NCBI RefSeq assembly: GCF_014109725.1
Contig: NZ_CP058554.1
Location: forward strand, 3,472,001-3,536,000
DNA from: Comamonas piscis
Lineage (GTDB): Bacteria; Pseudomonadota; Gammaproteobacteria; Burkholderiales; Burkholderiaceae_C
Reading direction: 5' to 3'
DNA length: 64,000 bases
Position numbers and translations under genes: made by a program. Positions 1 through 8,658 of the stretch are shown here, piece after piece (position 1 is the stretch's first letter; each line of letters opens with the position of its first letter). The notes beneath the pieces are model-generated. The model saw only the letters and a list, made by a program, of their open reading frames with translations. It was not told the DNA's origin and searched no databases.

Positions 1-66
1 CACCATGGTCGTCTTGCCATGGTCAACGTGGGCGATGATCGCAATATTGCGGATTTGTTTGCTCAT
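1..66 (-). CDS. typA: GTP-binding protein TypA/BipA, N-terminal fragment
   Basis: Only the first 22 codons are present; the rest lies beyond the left edge. They read MSKQIRNIAIIAHVDHGKTT followed by MV, which is the start and G1 (P-loop) motif of the translational GTPase TypA/BipA, a ribosome-associated GTPase active in stress and ribosome assembly. The ATG overlaps the stop of truB (ATGA), so the two are translationally coupled and typA is the last visible gene of the rimP operon. The assignment rests on a short but very characteristic stretch; other translational GTPases share the HVDHGKT core. Confidence 0.88.
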   Translation of the reverse strand, partial: MSKQIRNIAIIAHVDHGKTTMV

Positions 67-1055
67 GATGTTTCCAAAATGCCGCTGGCTTGTGGGCGCG
101 GCGTTCCTTCCAAAATTTGTTGAATCTCGACGGGGCTTAAAAGGCGGTCGGGGATGAGCTCGCGCGCCCGGATGTGTGCCACACCCAAAAGCGCAGGAGG
201 CTCCTCTCCATAAACGGCCACTGCATCGGCATCGGCCCATTCACCCCGCCGGCGCAAGCCGGACAGAAATCTGCCTGCATTATCACCATCGAGCGTGACA
301 CGGGTGTGCTCGGCCAGCAAGGTGTCGGCAGGCAACACGGTTTGCAGGCGCTGGTCATCCGGGAGCGCTTCGAGGGTTTGCAGGCTCACACAGCGGGACA
401 GGTCAATCCCACCGGTTTCTATGCGGCGCAGGCTGCGCAGATGCGCGCCATAGCCGAGCGCCTGGCCAATGTCTTCGGCCAGTGTTCGCACATAGGTTCC
501 CTTACTGCATCGCACCGTCATCTTGAGGGCGGTAAACGCCTGCTCTTCTTCCACCCTGGACAGCGCCAGGTGCAAGATGGTGACGGCACGCGGCTCACGC
601 TCCAGCGTGATACCGGCTCGGGCATATTCGTAAAGGGCCTTGCCATCACGCTTGAGCGCGCTGTACATCGGCGGCACCTGGCTGATGGCACCAGTGAACT
701 GGGCCGCCACAGCAGCCAGTTTCTCAGGCGTCAAGGCCAGCGCATCGACCTCCCAGATCTGCATCACCTCACCCTCGGCATCGCCGGTGGTGGTGGTGGC
801 ACCCAGGTGCACCAAGGCCTCGTAGGTCTTGGGCGCATCGAGTTGCAGTTGGCTGAACTTGGTCGCCGCGCCAAAACACAGCGGCAGCACGCCAGTCGCC
901 AAAGGATCGAGCGTGCCGGTGTGGCCGGCTTTTTCGGCGCGCAGCAGCCACTTCACTTTTTGCAAAGCGTCGTTGCTGGACAGGCCAATGGGTTTATCAA
1001 GCAGAAACACCCCGTGCACAGGGCGCCGCTGCACCCGTGTGCGAGGGGCTTTCAT
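63..1055 (-). CDS. truB: tRNA pseudouridine(55) synthase TruB
   Basis: This 330-residue protein matches TruB, which converts U55 of the tRNA T-loop to pseudouridine. The family hallmark is visible near the N-terminus: LLDKPIGLSSN, then HTGTLDPLATGVL, which contains the catalytic aspartate at residue 50. The ordinary TruB length is about 300-330 residues, so the gene looks intact. It follows rbfA by only 4 bp and its stop overlaps the typA start, as expected for one transcript with rimP-nusA-infB-rbfA. Confidence 0.97.
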   Translation of the reverse strand: MKAPRTRVQRRPVHGVFLLDKPIGLSSNDALQKVKWLLRAEKAGHTGTLDPLATGVLPLCFGAATKFSQLQLDAPKTYEALVHLGATTTTGDAEGEVMQIWEVDALALTPEKLAAVAAQFTGAISQVPPMYSALKRDGKALYEYARAGITLEREPRAVTILHLALSRVEEEQAFTALKMTVRCSKGTYVRTLAEDIGQALGYGAHLRSLRRIETGGIDLSRCVSLQTLEALPDDQRLQTVLPADTLLAEHTRVTLDGDNAGRFLSGLRRRGEWADADAVAVYGEEPPALLGVAHIRARELIPDRLLSPVEIQQILEGTPRPQASGILETS

Positions 1056-1059
1056 GGGC

Positions 1060-1437
1060 TCAGCCTTCCTCAGGTCCGCGCGATGCCACAGCCTTGGCGA
1101 TCAAGGCATTCATGTCGGCTGCACGCTCGGTGGTGCGGTCGTAGATGAAATGCAGGGTCGGCACGGTGTGGATATGCAGGCGCTTGAAAAGGCCATTGCG
1201 CAAGAAACCAGCAGCCTGGTTCAATGCTTCTTGGGTCTGGTCCGGGTCGCCGATCAGCAAGCTGAAATACACCTTGGCGTGGGCGTAATCCGGCGTCACC
1301 TCAACGGCTTGCAGGGTTACCATGCCAACGCGCGGGTCCTTCAACTCGCGGGCGATCAGCTCCGACAGATCCCGTTGGATCTGGTCGGAGACTTTGAAGC
1401 TGCGGTTAGGCGCAGCAGTTTTCTTTCGAGTTGCCAT
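1060..1437 (-). CDS. rbfA: 30S ribosome-binding factor RbfA
   Basis: A 125-residue KH-type protein that binds the 30S subunit and assists 16S rRNA 5'-end maturation and cold adaptation. Family signatures are an N-terminal segment resembling RVSDQIQRDLSELI, then DPRVGMVTLQ and VTPDYAHAKVYFS. The length is normal. It sits 6 bp downstream of infB and 4 bp upstream of truB, the standard bacterial arrangement of ribosome-assembly and initiation genes. Confidence 0.97.
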   Translation of the reverse strand: MATRKKTAAPNRSFKVSDQIQRDLSELIARELKDPRVGMVTLQAVEVTPDYAHAKVYFSLLIGDPDQTQEALNQAAGFLRNGLFKRLHIHTVPTLHFIYDRTTERAADMNALIAKAVASRGPEEG

Positions 1438-1443
1438 CGGAAA

Positions 1444-4302
1444 TTACAGCGTACGAGCGATTTCCTTGATCTCAAAGACTTCCAACATATCACCTTCTTT
1501 GATGTCGTTGTAGTTCTTGAGCTTGATACCGCACTCGAAGCCTTCCTTGACTTCCTTGACATCGTCTTTCATGCGGCGCAGCGAATCGATCTGACCCGTG
1601 TAGATGACCACGTTGTCGCGCAGCAAACGGAAGTGTGCGTTGCGGGTAACGTGACCCTGGGTGATGTACGAACCTGCCACCGTACCGATCTTCGATGCCA
1701 CGAACACGGTGCGGATCTCGGCCATACCGATGATCTCTTCGCGCTGCTCGGGTGCCAACATGCCGGACATGGCTGCCTTCAGCTCATCGACCGCATCGTA
1801 AATGATGTTGTAGTAGCGGATATCGACATCATTGCTCTCGGCGGTCTTGCGTGCTTGCGCATCGGCACGCACGTTGAAACCAATCACGATAGCCTTGGAT
1901 GCCAGGGCCAGATTGACGTCCGACTCGCTGATACCACCCACACCGGTGTAGACCATCTGCACCTTGACCTCGTCGGTCGAGAGTTTGAGCAGCGAGGTCG
2001 CCAGTGCTTCTTGCGAACCCTGAGTGTCGGCCTTGATGATGATCGGCAGCGACTGAACGCTTCCGGCACCCATTTCGGCAAACATGTTTTCCAGCTTGGC
2101 TGCTTGTTGGCGGGCCAGCTTGGTGTTGCGGAACTTGCCAGCACGGTAGGTGGCGATTTCACGGGCACGGCGCTCATCGGGCAGCACCATGAAATCATCA
2201 CCGGCTTGCGGCACATCCGACAGACCTTGGATCTCGACGGGCAGCGAAGGGCCGGCATGCTTGGCGACCTTGCCGTCTTCGTCGACCATGGCACGCACGC
2301 GGCCATAGGTTTGACCTGCCAGCACGATATCGCCGACCTTCAAGGTACCGGACTGCACCAGCACCGTGGCCACAGGGCCGCGACCCTTGTCCAGCTGGGC
2401 TTCGATCACGAGACCCTTGGCATTGGCTTCCACCGGTGCCTTGAGTTCCAGCACTTCGGCCTGCAGCAGCACTTGCTCCAGCAGCTCGTCAATGCCTTGA
2501 CCGGTCTTGGACGACACCGCCACGAAAGGCGAATCGCCACCGTATTCTTCGGGCACCACTTGCTCAACCACCAGCTCTTGCTTGACGCGCTCTGGGTTGG
2601 CATCGGGCTTGTCCGCCTTGGTGATAGCCACCACGATTGGCACACCCGCAGCGCGTGCATGCTTGATCGCTTCCTTGGTCTGGGGCATCACGCCGTCATC
2701 GGCAGCGGCCACCAGAATCACGATGTCGGTGGACTGTGCACCACGGGCACGCATGGCCGTGAAGGCCTCGTGGCCTGGGGTGTCCAGGAAGGTGATCATG
2801 CCGCGTGGCGTTTCCACGTGGTAAGCACCAATGTGCTGGGTAATACCACCGGCTTCACCAGCGGCCACCTTGCTGCGGCGGATGTAATCCAGCAGCGAGG
2901 TCTTACCGTGGTCAACGTGGCCCATCACAGTCACCACCGGAGCGCGAGACAGCGCTTCGGATTCGGACTGGGATTCTTCTTCCAGCGTGAAGGCTTCTGG
3001 ATCGTCCAGCGCAGCAACGTGCGCCTTGTGGCCCATTTCTTCCACGACAATCATCGCGGTGTCCTGGTCCAACGGCTGGTTGATGGTGACCATCTGGCCC
3101 ATCTTCATCAGCGCCTTGATGACCTCAGATGCCTTGATCGCCATCTTGTGTGCCAACTCGGACACAGTGATGGTTTCTGGCACGTAGACATCGATCACGC
3201 GTGCTTCCACCGGTGCAGCCGATTGCGGGCCACGGTGGTCATTGCGGTCGTTACCACGGCGGCCACGAGGACCCGAACGCCAGTTGTTACCCCGGTTGGC
3301 CACGCCACCCGACGAGTCACCACGCGTCTTGAGTTCTTTTTTCTTGCCGTTGCTGTCGTTCTGGTTGCTCCAGCTCGACGACAGCTTGGCCGACTTGACT
3401 TCCTTGTTGCCAGGGGCGCCAGCGGCAGGCTTGGCAGCGCCAGCACCTGCGGTGGTGGCAGGCTTGTGCAAGGTGCCCTTCTTGGCGTCGGCAGGCTTGA
3501 CTTCCTTCTTCTCTTCCGAAGGCTTCTTGGCCACGAGCACCTTCTTGGGTGCATTCATCATGGCGCGGATGGCTTCGGCTTCGGCCAAGGCTTTGCGGCG
3601 GCGCTCGTCCAGATCGACGGCACGCGCAGTCTCTTCAGCCTCGCGGGCCTTGGACTCGTCGTCGGCCTTTTTCTTGGCTTCAGCCTGGGCTTCGTTGCGG
3701 GCAGCCAGATCCTGGGCGTGGATGCGGGCCACTGCAGCCTTTTCCGCGACCTCTTGGGCCTTGCGCTCTTGCGTCTTCACCACGTAGGCAGCGGCGCGTT
3801 CTTCCGCTTCGCGCTCTTTGCGCTCGCGGTCTTCGCGCTCGGTGCGGTCGGCACGCTGCTGCACCAGATCAGCTTCTTGTTTGCTGATCTGATCGGCTTC
3901 GTGGCGGGCCTCTTCTTCGCGCTTGACCAGCTCAGCCTTGTGCTCGGCTTCCTTTTGCTTGGTCTCGGCGTGCTTCAGGGCTTCTTCCGAATCGGGTTCC
4001 GCCACATCGTCACGCTTGACGAAGGTACGTTTTTTACGCACTTCCACTTGGATGGTGCGCGCCCGGCCGGTGGCATCGGCTTGTTTGATCTCGCTGGTAG
4101 ATTTCTTGGTCAATGTGATCTTCTTGCGGTCGGCAGCGCCGTGGGCGGCCTGCAGATGGGACAACAGCGCTTGCTTGTCTGTTTCGGTCAGTGCATCGGA
4201 TGCATCTTGCTTGGACACGCCTGCGGCTTGCAGTTGTTCCAGCAATGTATCCGGTGATTTTTGGAGTTCAACAGCGAACTCGGCGACAGTATTACTCGAC
4301 AT
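1444..4302 (-). CDS. infB: translation initiation factor IF-2
   Basis: This 952-residue protein is IF-2, the GTPase that brings fMet-tRNA to the 30S subunit and promotes subunit joining. An N-terminal IF2-N domain (about residues 1-55) is followed by a long Lys/Glu/Ala-rich helical stretch (about 100-260) and a Gly/Arg/Asn-rich linker. A second IF2-N-like domain lies near 370-430. The G domain begins with GHVDHGKTS at residue 461 and contains DTPGHEAF and TKAD. The C-terminal beta-barrel domains are complete. The long N-terminus is usual for betaproteobacteria. A GGAGG motif lies upstream of the ATG. Any internal start for a shorter isoform, known in E. coli, cannot be fixed here. Confidence 0.98.
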   Translation of the reverse strand: MSSNTVAEFAVELQKSPDTLLEQLQAAGVSKQDASDALTETDKQALLSHLQAAHGAADRKKITLTKKSTSEIKQADATGRARTIQVEVRKKRTFVKRDDVAEPDSEEALKHAETKQKEAEHKAELVKREEEARHEADQISKQEADLVQQRADRTEREDRERKEREAEERAAAYVVKTQERKAQEVAEKAAVARIHAQDLAARNEAQAEAKKKADDESKAREAEETARAVDLDERRRKALAEAEAIRAMMNAPKKVLVAKKPSEEKKEVKPADAKKGTLHKPATTAGAGAAKPAAGAPGNKEVKSAKLSSSWSNQNDSNGKKKELKTRGDSSGGVANRGNNWRSGPRGRRGNDRNDHRGPQSAAPVEARVIDVYVPETITVSELAHKMAIKASEVIKALMKMGQMVTINQPLDQDTAMIVVEEMGHKAHVAALDDPEAFTLEEESQSESEALSRAPVVTVMGHVDHGKTSLLDYIRRSKVAAGEAGGITQHIGAYHVETPRGMITFLDTPGHEAFTAMRARGAQSTDIVILVAAADDGVMPQTKEAIKHARAAGVPIVVAITKADKPDANPERVKQELVVEQVVPEEYGGDSPFVAVSSKTGQGIDELLEQVLLQAEVLELKAPVEANAKGLVIEAQLDKGRGPVATVLVQSGTLKVGDIVLAGQTYGRVRAMVDEDGKVAKHAGPSLPVEIQGLSDVPQAGDDFMVLPDERRAREIATYRAGKFRNTKLARQQAAKLENMFAEMGAGSVQSLPIIIKADTQGSQEALATSLLKLSTDEVKVQMVYTGVGGISESDVNLALASKAIVIGFNVRADAQARKTAESNDVDIRYYNIIYDAVDELKAAMSGMLAPEQREEIIGMAEIRTVFVASKIGTVAGSYITQGHVTRNAHFRLLRDNVVIYTGQIDSLRRMKDDVKEVKEGFECGIKLKNYNDIKEGDMLEVFEIKEIARTL

Positions 4303-4325
4303 ATCTTGTTCCGTGCCTCCTGACC

Positions 4326-5810
4326 TTATTCCTGTCCATCAAACCAATGTTCGCGGGCCTTCATGATCAAGGCTTTTGCGTCATCGGCAGACTGTCCGGT
4401 CAGCTCGGTCAATTCATCAATGGCCAAATCGGCCAGGTCGTCACGCGTGTGGATTCCACCAGCTTCCAGCTGGGCTACCAACTCAGGCGTCATCCCTTCG
4501 AGATCACGCAACTCTTGGGAAACACGGGCAACACTCTCTTCGTGGACAATTTCCATCGTCAGCAGCGCATCCTTGGCGCGCGTCCGCAGTTCATTGACCG
4601 TCTCTTCATCGAAGCGCTCGATCTCCAGCATTTCCTGCAGCGGCACATAGGCCACTTCTTCCAGGCTGGAGAAACCTTCTTCGATCAAGATGTCGGCGAT
4701 TTCCTCGTCCACATCCAGCTTTTCCATGAACAGTTTGCGGGAAGTGCTGGTTTCTTCTTCCTGCTTCTGGGCCGATTCGGCCGCATCCATGATGTTGATC
4801 TTCCAACCGGTCAGGTCGGAAGCCAGACGGACGTTCTGACCGCCACGGCCAATGGCGATAGCGAGGTTTTCCTCATCCACCACCACGTCCATGGCATGTT
4901 TTTCTTCGTCCACCACGATCGAGGAAACATTGGCCGGAGCCAGTGCACCGATCACGAACTGCGCGGGGTCTTCCGACCACAGCACGATGTCCACACGCTC
5001 GCCAGCCAGCTCATTGGTGACCACGTTCACGCGGCTACCGCGCACGCCGACACAAGTGCCGATCGGGTCAATCCGCTTGTCGTGGCTCAGCACGGCAATC
5101 TTGGCGCGGCTGCCTGGATCACGAGCACAGCTCTTGATCTCCAGCAGGCCTTGCTCGATTTCAGGCACTTCGTTGCGGAACAGCTCGACCATGAACTCTG
5201 GCGCCGAGCGCGAGAGCAAGATGGGAGCGCCGCGCAAGGTCAGATCCACGTCCATGATCATGGCGCGAACCCGATCACCATTGCGCAGATTTTCCTTCGG
5301 AATCATTTCACCGCGCTTCAAGCGGCCTTCCACGCGACCGGATTCGACAATGATGTCGCCCTTGTCCATGCGCTTGACGGTGCCGTTGAAGATCTTGTCG
5401 CCGCGTGCCATGAAGTCGTTGAGCAGCATTTCGCGCTCAGCATCACGGATCTTTTGCAGAATGACCTGCTTGGCAGCCATGGCGCCAATGCGGCCAATCG
5501 GCACCGATTCGATCTGTTCTTCGATGTAGTCACCGACTTCCACGTCTTCCTTGCGGTCGACGGCGTCCATCAACATTTCTTCGGCATCCGGATTTTGCAG
5601 ACCCGCATCATCGGGCACCACCAACCAGCGGCGGAAAGTGTCGTAGTCGCCGGTATCGAGATCGATAGCCACACGCACATCCACTTCGCCGGAATACAGC
5701 TTCTTCGTAGCCTGGGCCAGGGCAGATTCCACAGCGCCAAACACCACATCGCGCTCTACGTTCTTTTCGCGCGCGATGGCATCCACCAGCATCAACAATT
5801 CGCGATTCAT
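4326..5810 (-). CDS. nusA: transcription termination/antitermination factor NusA
   Basis: This 494-residue protein is NusA, an RNA polymerase-binding factor that modulates pausing, intrinsic termination and antitermination. The N-terminal RNAP-binding domain begins MNRELLMLVDAIAREKNV. It is followed by an S1 domain (about residues 130-200), two KH domains including a GXXG loop in IGRGGQNVR, and two acidic C-terminal helix-hairpin-helix repeats (about 365-490) as in E. coli. It lies 23 bp upstream of infB and 70 bp downstream of rimP. NusA is also the natural candidate to act on the terminator in its own operon leader. Confidence 0.98.
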   Translation of the reverse strand: MNRELLMLVDAIAREKNVERDVVFGAVESALAQATKKLYSGEVDVRVAIDLDTGDYDTFRRWLVVPDDAGLQNPDAEEMLMDAVDRKEDVEVGDYIEEQIESVPIGRIGAMAAKQVILQKIRDAEREMLLNDFMARGDKIFNGTVKRMDKGDIIVESGRVEGRLKRGEMIPKENLRNGDRVRAMIMDVDLTLRGAPILLSRSAPEFMVELFRNEVPEIEQGLLEIKSCARDPGSRAKIAVLSHDKRIDPIGTCVGVRGSRVNVVTNELAGERVDIVLWSEDPAQFVIGALAPANVSSIVVDEEKHAMDVVVDEENLAIAIGRGGQNVRLASDLTGWKINIMDAAESAQKQEEETSTSRKLFMEKLDVDEEIADILIEEGFSSLEEVAYVPLQEMLEIERFDEETVNELRTRAKDALLTMEIVHEESVARVSQELRDLEGMTPELVAQLEAGGIHTRDDLADLAIDELTELTGQSADDAKALIMKAREHWFDGQE

Positions 5811-5880
5811 GCGACGACTCTCCTATTTCAATCTTTTAACCAGAAGGCGGCATCATCGGCGCCACCATGCGCTAGGCGAT

Positions 5881-6480
5881 TCAGGCTTCGGCTTCGCCGG
5901 CACTGCCCGCAGCAGCTTTACCCTTGAAACTCACGATGGGCGCCAGACGCGCTTCCCGCAACTCATCGAACGTAAAACCAAGACTTTGCAAAGGTGCAGG
6001 CGGGCGCTTCTTGCTGACGCGAGCGCCGGGCTTGACAGCGGGTGCATCGCTCCAGACGATCTGCCAGCCCCCTGCTTCGGTGCGCTCAAGCGTGCCTCGA
6101 AATTTCTTGCGGTTGGCGCTGATCGCAGTGCCTTCGGCGGCTGCGCCAATGGCCTCTCTCAGCGTCAAATCCACCACTTCACCCGTAAAGCGGATGAAAT
6201 CCTGCTCATGCCGCAAGGGGCGATCAATACCAGGGGACGACACTTCGAGGCGCTTGTATTCCACGCCCTCGACTTCCAGCGCAAACTGCAGCTGGCGCGT
6301 GACCTTCTCGCAATCCTCCACCGTGACAAACTGTTCTGGCACGCCTTCCGGGCGGACAGCATCCCCGCTCCATGGCAGATCGATGGTGATGCGTAAAAGG
6401 CCGCTGGCGGAGCGTTCGATCTCCACCAAGTCGTAGCCCAGGCCGCTCACCGTTTGTAGGGTGGTTTCTTGCAAGCTCAC
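5881..6480 (-). CDS. rimP: ribosome maturation factor RimP
   Basis: The 199-residue product matches RimP, which assists late 30S assembly. Characteristic stretches are LGYDLVEIERS near the N-terminus, LEVSSPGIDRPL in the middle, and the C-terminal SH3-like domain. I choose the GTG at 6480, giving VSLQETTLQ, because upstream in-frame codons run into the untranslated leader and lack similarity. The spacing to the promoter at 6615-6643 leaves a leader of about 125 nt that contains two hairpins. It is the first gene of the operon with nusA and infB. Confidence 0.94.
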   Translation of the reverse strand: MSLQETTLQTVSGLGYDLVEIERSASGLLRITIDLPWSGDAVRPEGVPEQFVTVEDCEKVTRQLQFALEVEGVEYKRLEVSSPGIDRPLRHEQDFIRFTGEVVDLTLREAIGAAAEGTAISANRKKFRGTLERTEAGGWQIVWSDAPAVKPGARVSKKRPPAPLQSLGFTFDELREARLAPIVSFKGKAAAGSAGEAEA

Positions 6481-6521
6481 GTGTGCTATATATCCCGCAA
6501 ATACAAAAAACCCGAGAACCA

Positions 6522-6540
6522 TGGAATGTTACACATTCCA
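6522..6540 (-). promoter_or_regulatory. second hairpin in the rimP leader
   Basis: A perfect 7-bp inverted repeat, TGGAATG and CATTCCA with a 5-nt loop, lies between the leader terminator and the rimP GTG. On the transcribed strand it is followed, about 11 nt later, by a run of six T residues. It is too far from the T-run for a canonical terminator, so a regulatory or stabilising RNA hairpin is more likely. Confidence 0.5.
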
Positions 6541-6567
6541 CAGCACCGAGCTGAAAAACATGCGACC

Positions 6568-6595
6568 AAAAAAAACGGGCGGTTGGCACCGCCCG
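6568..6595 (-). terminator. intrinsic terminator inside the rimP leader
   Basis: On the minus strand an 8-bp perfect stem, CGGGCGGT and ACCGCCCG with a 4-nt loop, is followed at once by eight T residues. It serves the upstream thioredoxin-like gene. Because it starts only about 11 nt after the predicted start of the nus operon transcript, it must also be passed by every rimP-nusA-infB message. The flanks GACCAA and TTGGTC could pair around it. Confidence 0.85.
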
Positions 6596-6614
6596 GTTGG
6601 TCGTGTAGACATCT

Positions 6615-6643
6615 ATTATAGGGGCAAACCAGTATCGTTGCAA
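6615..6643 (-). promoter_or_regulatory. sigma-70 promoter of the rimP-nusA-infB operon
   Basis: On the minus strand TTGCAA (6638-6643) and a perfect TATAAT (6615-6620) are separated by exactly 17 bp. The predicted start is near 6606. The only downstream genes on this strand are rimP and its operon. No tRNA gene precedes rimP here, unlike the metY arrangement of E. coli. Confidence 0.75.
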
Positions 6644-6681
6644 TCACGCGCCCTGCCTTTTAGGCGTGATAACGACTCGGC

Positions 6682-7050
6682 CTATGCGCTGCGCGCCTGC
6701 AATATCGCTGCCGTGCGCTGCAGCAACGCATGGGCATCGTCTTGGGCAGGCAGGGCCTGTGCATCGCCTTGCGAAAAGCGCTCCAGCATGCGCTGCAGCA
6801 CGCCCGGCTGGGGCAGCACCGGGCCCAGGAACATGGCTTCTTCACCGCGGCCCAGCAACACCGTGGGGAAGGTGGTGATATCCAGCTCCCCCAGCGCCTC
6901 TTCTTCGTCTTCGACATCCAGCCACACAAAGGCCATGTCTGGCCATTGCTGGGCCAAGGCCTCAAATACCGCCTGGTACTGGCCACAGGTACCACACCAC
7001 TGTGCGCATAGACACACCACCAGCCAGGGCGCACGCGCAGCCTCGGTCAT
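6682..7050 (-). CDS. thioredoxin-like protein
   Basis: A 122-residue thioredoxin-fold protein with an active-site WCGTC (Cys19, Cys22) and the conserved cis-proline region DITTFPTVLL near residues 60-70. This is compatible with a cytosolic thiol-disulfide or redox-adaptor role; there is no signal peptide. I chose the ATG at 7050 because the fold begins right after it and a GGGG motif lies about 9 nt upstream; an upstream in-frame extension would have no similarity. It is divergent from cbpA and ends just before the nus operon promoter. The exact substrate is unknown. Confidence 0.82.
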   Translation of the reverse strand: MTEAARAPWLVVCLCAQWCGTCGQYQAVFEALAQQWPDMAFVWLDVEDEEEALGELDITTFPTVLLGRGEEAMFLGPVLPQPGVLQRMLERFSQGDAQALPAQDDAHALLQRTAAILQARSA

Positions 7051-7239
7051 ACAGCAAACCCCATCCACGAAGAAAGCCGTATTTTTACCACCATTGGCGC
7101 TGCCAGGCGGGCCAGGGCATTTGCAAATACGCGCTTCTCTGACTTGAATCAGTTCAAAAAGCAACTAAGTTCATAACAGTCATCAGCCATTGGGCAGTTG
7201 CCGGTACAACAGCAAATTGTCACACCATTGGGAGCAGGC

Positions 7240-8193
7240 ATGGATTCCAAAAACTACTACGACGTTCTAGGCGTGGACAAAAAAGCCAGCGCCGACGATA
7301 TCAAAAAGGCGTTTCGCAAACTCGCCCGCAAATACCACCCCGACCTGAGCAAGGAAAAAGATGCCCAGCAGCGCATGGCCGAGGTCAATGAGGCCAACGC
7401 CGTGCTGTCGGATGCGCAAAAGCGAGCGGAATACGACGAGATGCTTAATGCACCGCGCGGTTTTGACCCGCGTGCGGGCAACCCTTTCCGCAACGCCGAG
7501 GGCTTTGGCGGCGGCGATTATGAGTTCCGCCGCCAGAGCATGGGGGGCGACGCCGATTACAGCGATTTCTTCCGCGAGATGTTTGGCAATGCCGCGCGCG
7601 GCCAGCACCGTACCGGTGCGCCACCACCAATGCGCGGTGACGACCAGCATGCCAGCATCGAGCTGGACCTGATGGACAGCTACCAGGGGGCTGAGAAGAC
7701 GCTGACCCTGCATGGCCAGGCCTATGACGGCGATGGCAGCCTGCGCAGCCAGGAGCGGCAGTTGCAGGTGAAAATCCCCCCTGGCGTGCGCGAGGGGCAG
7801 ATGATTCGCCTGGCCGGCCAAGGCGGGCCTGGCTACCAAGGTGGCCCTGCAGGCGATCTCTTGCTGGAAGTCCATTTTCGCCCCGACAAACGCTGGCGTG
7901 CCGAAGGCAAGGATGTCTATATGCCGGTGGCGATCAGCCCCTGGGAGGCTGCATTGGGCGGCAGCGCCGAGGTGACAACCCCTGCCGGAACTTTGGAAGT
8001 GGGCATTCCCGCAGGCTGGTCTGCCGGGCGCAAGCTGCGCATCAAGGGCAAGGGCCTGCCTTCAGCCACTCCCGGGGATTTGTACCTGGAACTGCAGCTG
8101 CACATTCCGCCCGCCACCAACGAGCCGGAACGTGCCGCCTATGCAGATTTTGCCAAGGCCTTCCCCCATTACCAGCCGCGCCAAGGAGACTGA
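7240..8193 (+). CDS. cbpA: DnaJ-family co-chaperone CbpA
   Basis: A 317-residue type II J-protein. The J domain (residues 5-70) has the HPD motif at 33-35, which stimulates DnaK ATPase. A Gly/Phe-rich linker follows, then two C-terminal beta-barrel substrate-binding domains. There is no cysteine-rich zinc finger, which separates it from DnaJ. The start at 7240 has GGGAG at a suitable distance; an upstream in-frame start would add 14 unrelated residues. It is followed after 2 bp by cbpM, whose product modulates it, confirming the assignment. Confidence 0.94.
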   Translation: MDSKNYYDVLGVDKKASADDIKKAFRKLARKYHPDLSKEKDAQQRMAEVNEANAVLSDAQKRAEYDEMLNAPRGFDPRAGNPFRNAEGFGGGDYEFRRQSMGGDADYSDFFREMFGNAARGQHRTGAPPPMRGDDQHASIELDLMDSYQGAEKTLTLHGQAYDGDGSLRSQERQLQVKIPPGVREGQMIRLAGQGGPGYQGGPAGDLLLEVHFRPDKRWRAEGKDVYMPVAISPWEAALGGSAEVTTPAGTLEVGIPAGWSAGRKLRIKGKGLPSATPGDLYLELQLHIPPATNEPERAAYADFAKAFPHYQPRQGD

Positions 8194-8195
8194 CG

Positions 8196-8522
8196 ATGCC
8201 CCACTACACGACCACCGTACACACGACGATGCTGGAGATCATCACGGACGATAGCCTCGATGCCGCCAGCCTGGCGCAGGCCTGCCAACGCAACCTGGCC
8301 TGGGTGCAGGCCCGCGTCATCGATGGCGTGCTGACACCCAGCACCGGTACGCGCAACCCTGAAGCCGTTGCGAGCTGGCGCTTTGCTGGCACTTGTATTG
8401 TTCGAGCGCGCCGCCTGGCCTCGCTGGAGCACACCTACGACGCGGATCCCCAGCTCGCGGCCATGACGGTAGACCTGATGGAAGAGGTTCTGGAATTGCG
8501 CCGCCGGCTGCGGCAGCATTGA
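8196..8522 (+). CDS. cbpM: chaperone modulator CbpM
   Basis: A 108-residue helical protein with the CbpM profile: an N-terminal MerR-like helical region and a C-terminus ending in LMEEVLELRRRLR. CbpM binds the J domain of CbpA and inhibits both its co-chaperone activity and its DNA binding. Position immediately after cbpA, with a 2-bp gap and an AAGGAG motif upstream, supports co-expression. Sequence conservation in this family is low, so context carries part of the weight. Confidence 0.85.
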   Translation: MPHYTTTVHTTMLEIITDDSLDAASLAQACQRNLAWVQARVIDGVLTPSTGTRNPEAVASWRFAGTCIVRARRLASLEHTYDADPQLAAMTVDLMEEVLELRRRLRQH

Positions 8523-8550
8523 GCCCCGCCCTTCCCGCTCAGACAGACGC

Positions 8551-8577
8551 AAAAAAGCCCGCAGATGCGGGCTTGTC
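8551..8577. terminator. bidirectional terminator between cbpM and the 56-aa gene
   Basis: GCCCGC and GCGGGC form a 6-bp stem with a 4-nt loop. There are six A residues on the left and a T-rich tail on the right. It can end the cbpAM message (+) and, with a better T-tract, the small minus-strand gene. Confidence 0.75.
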
Positions 8578-8658
8578 TTGACCGAAAAAGCTCCATCCGC
8601 ATGCCGCGCCTGATCGTGGCAAGCGCGGCATGCGGACGGGGCAAAACCGGTAGCGGTA

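Noticed and set aside
829..4257. A very long plus-strand open frame (1142 codons) antisense to infB and rbfA
   Set aside because: It lies opposite well-supported genes, has no family resemblance, and is His/Leu/Gly-rich as expected from the complement of GC-rich third positions.
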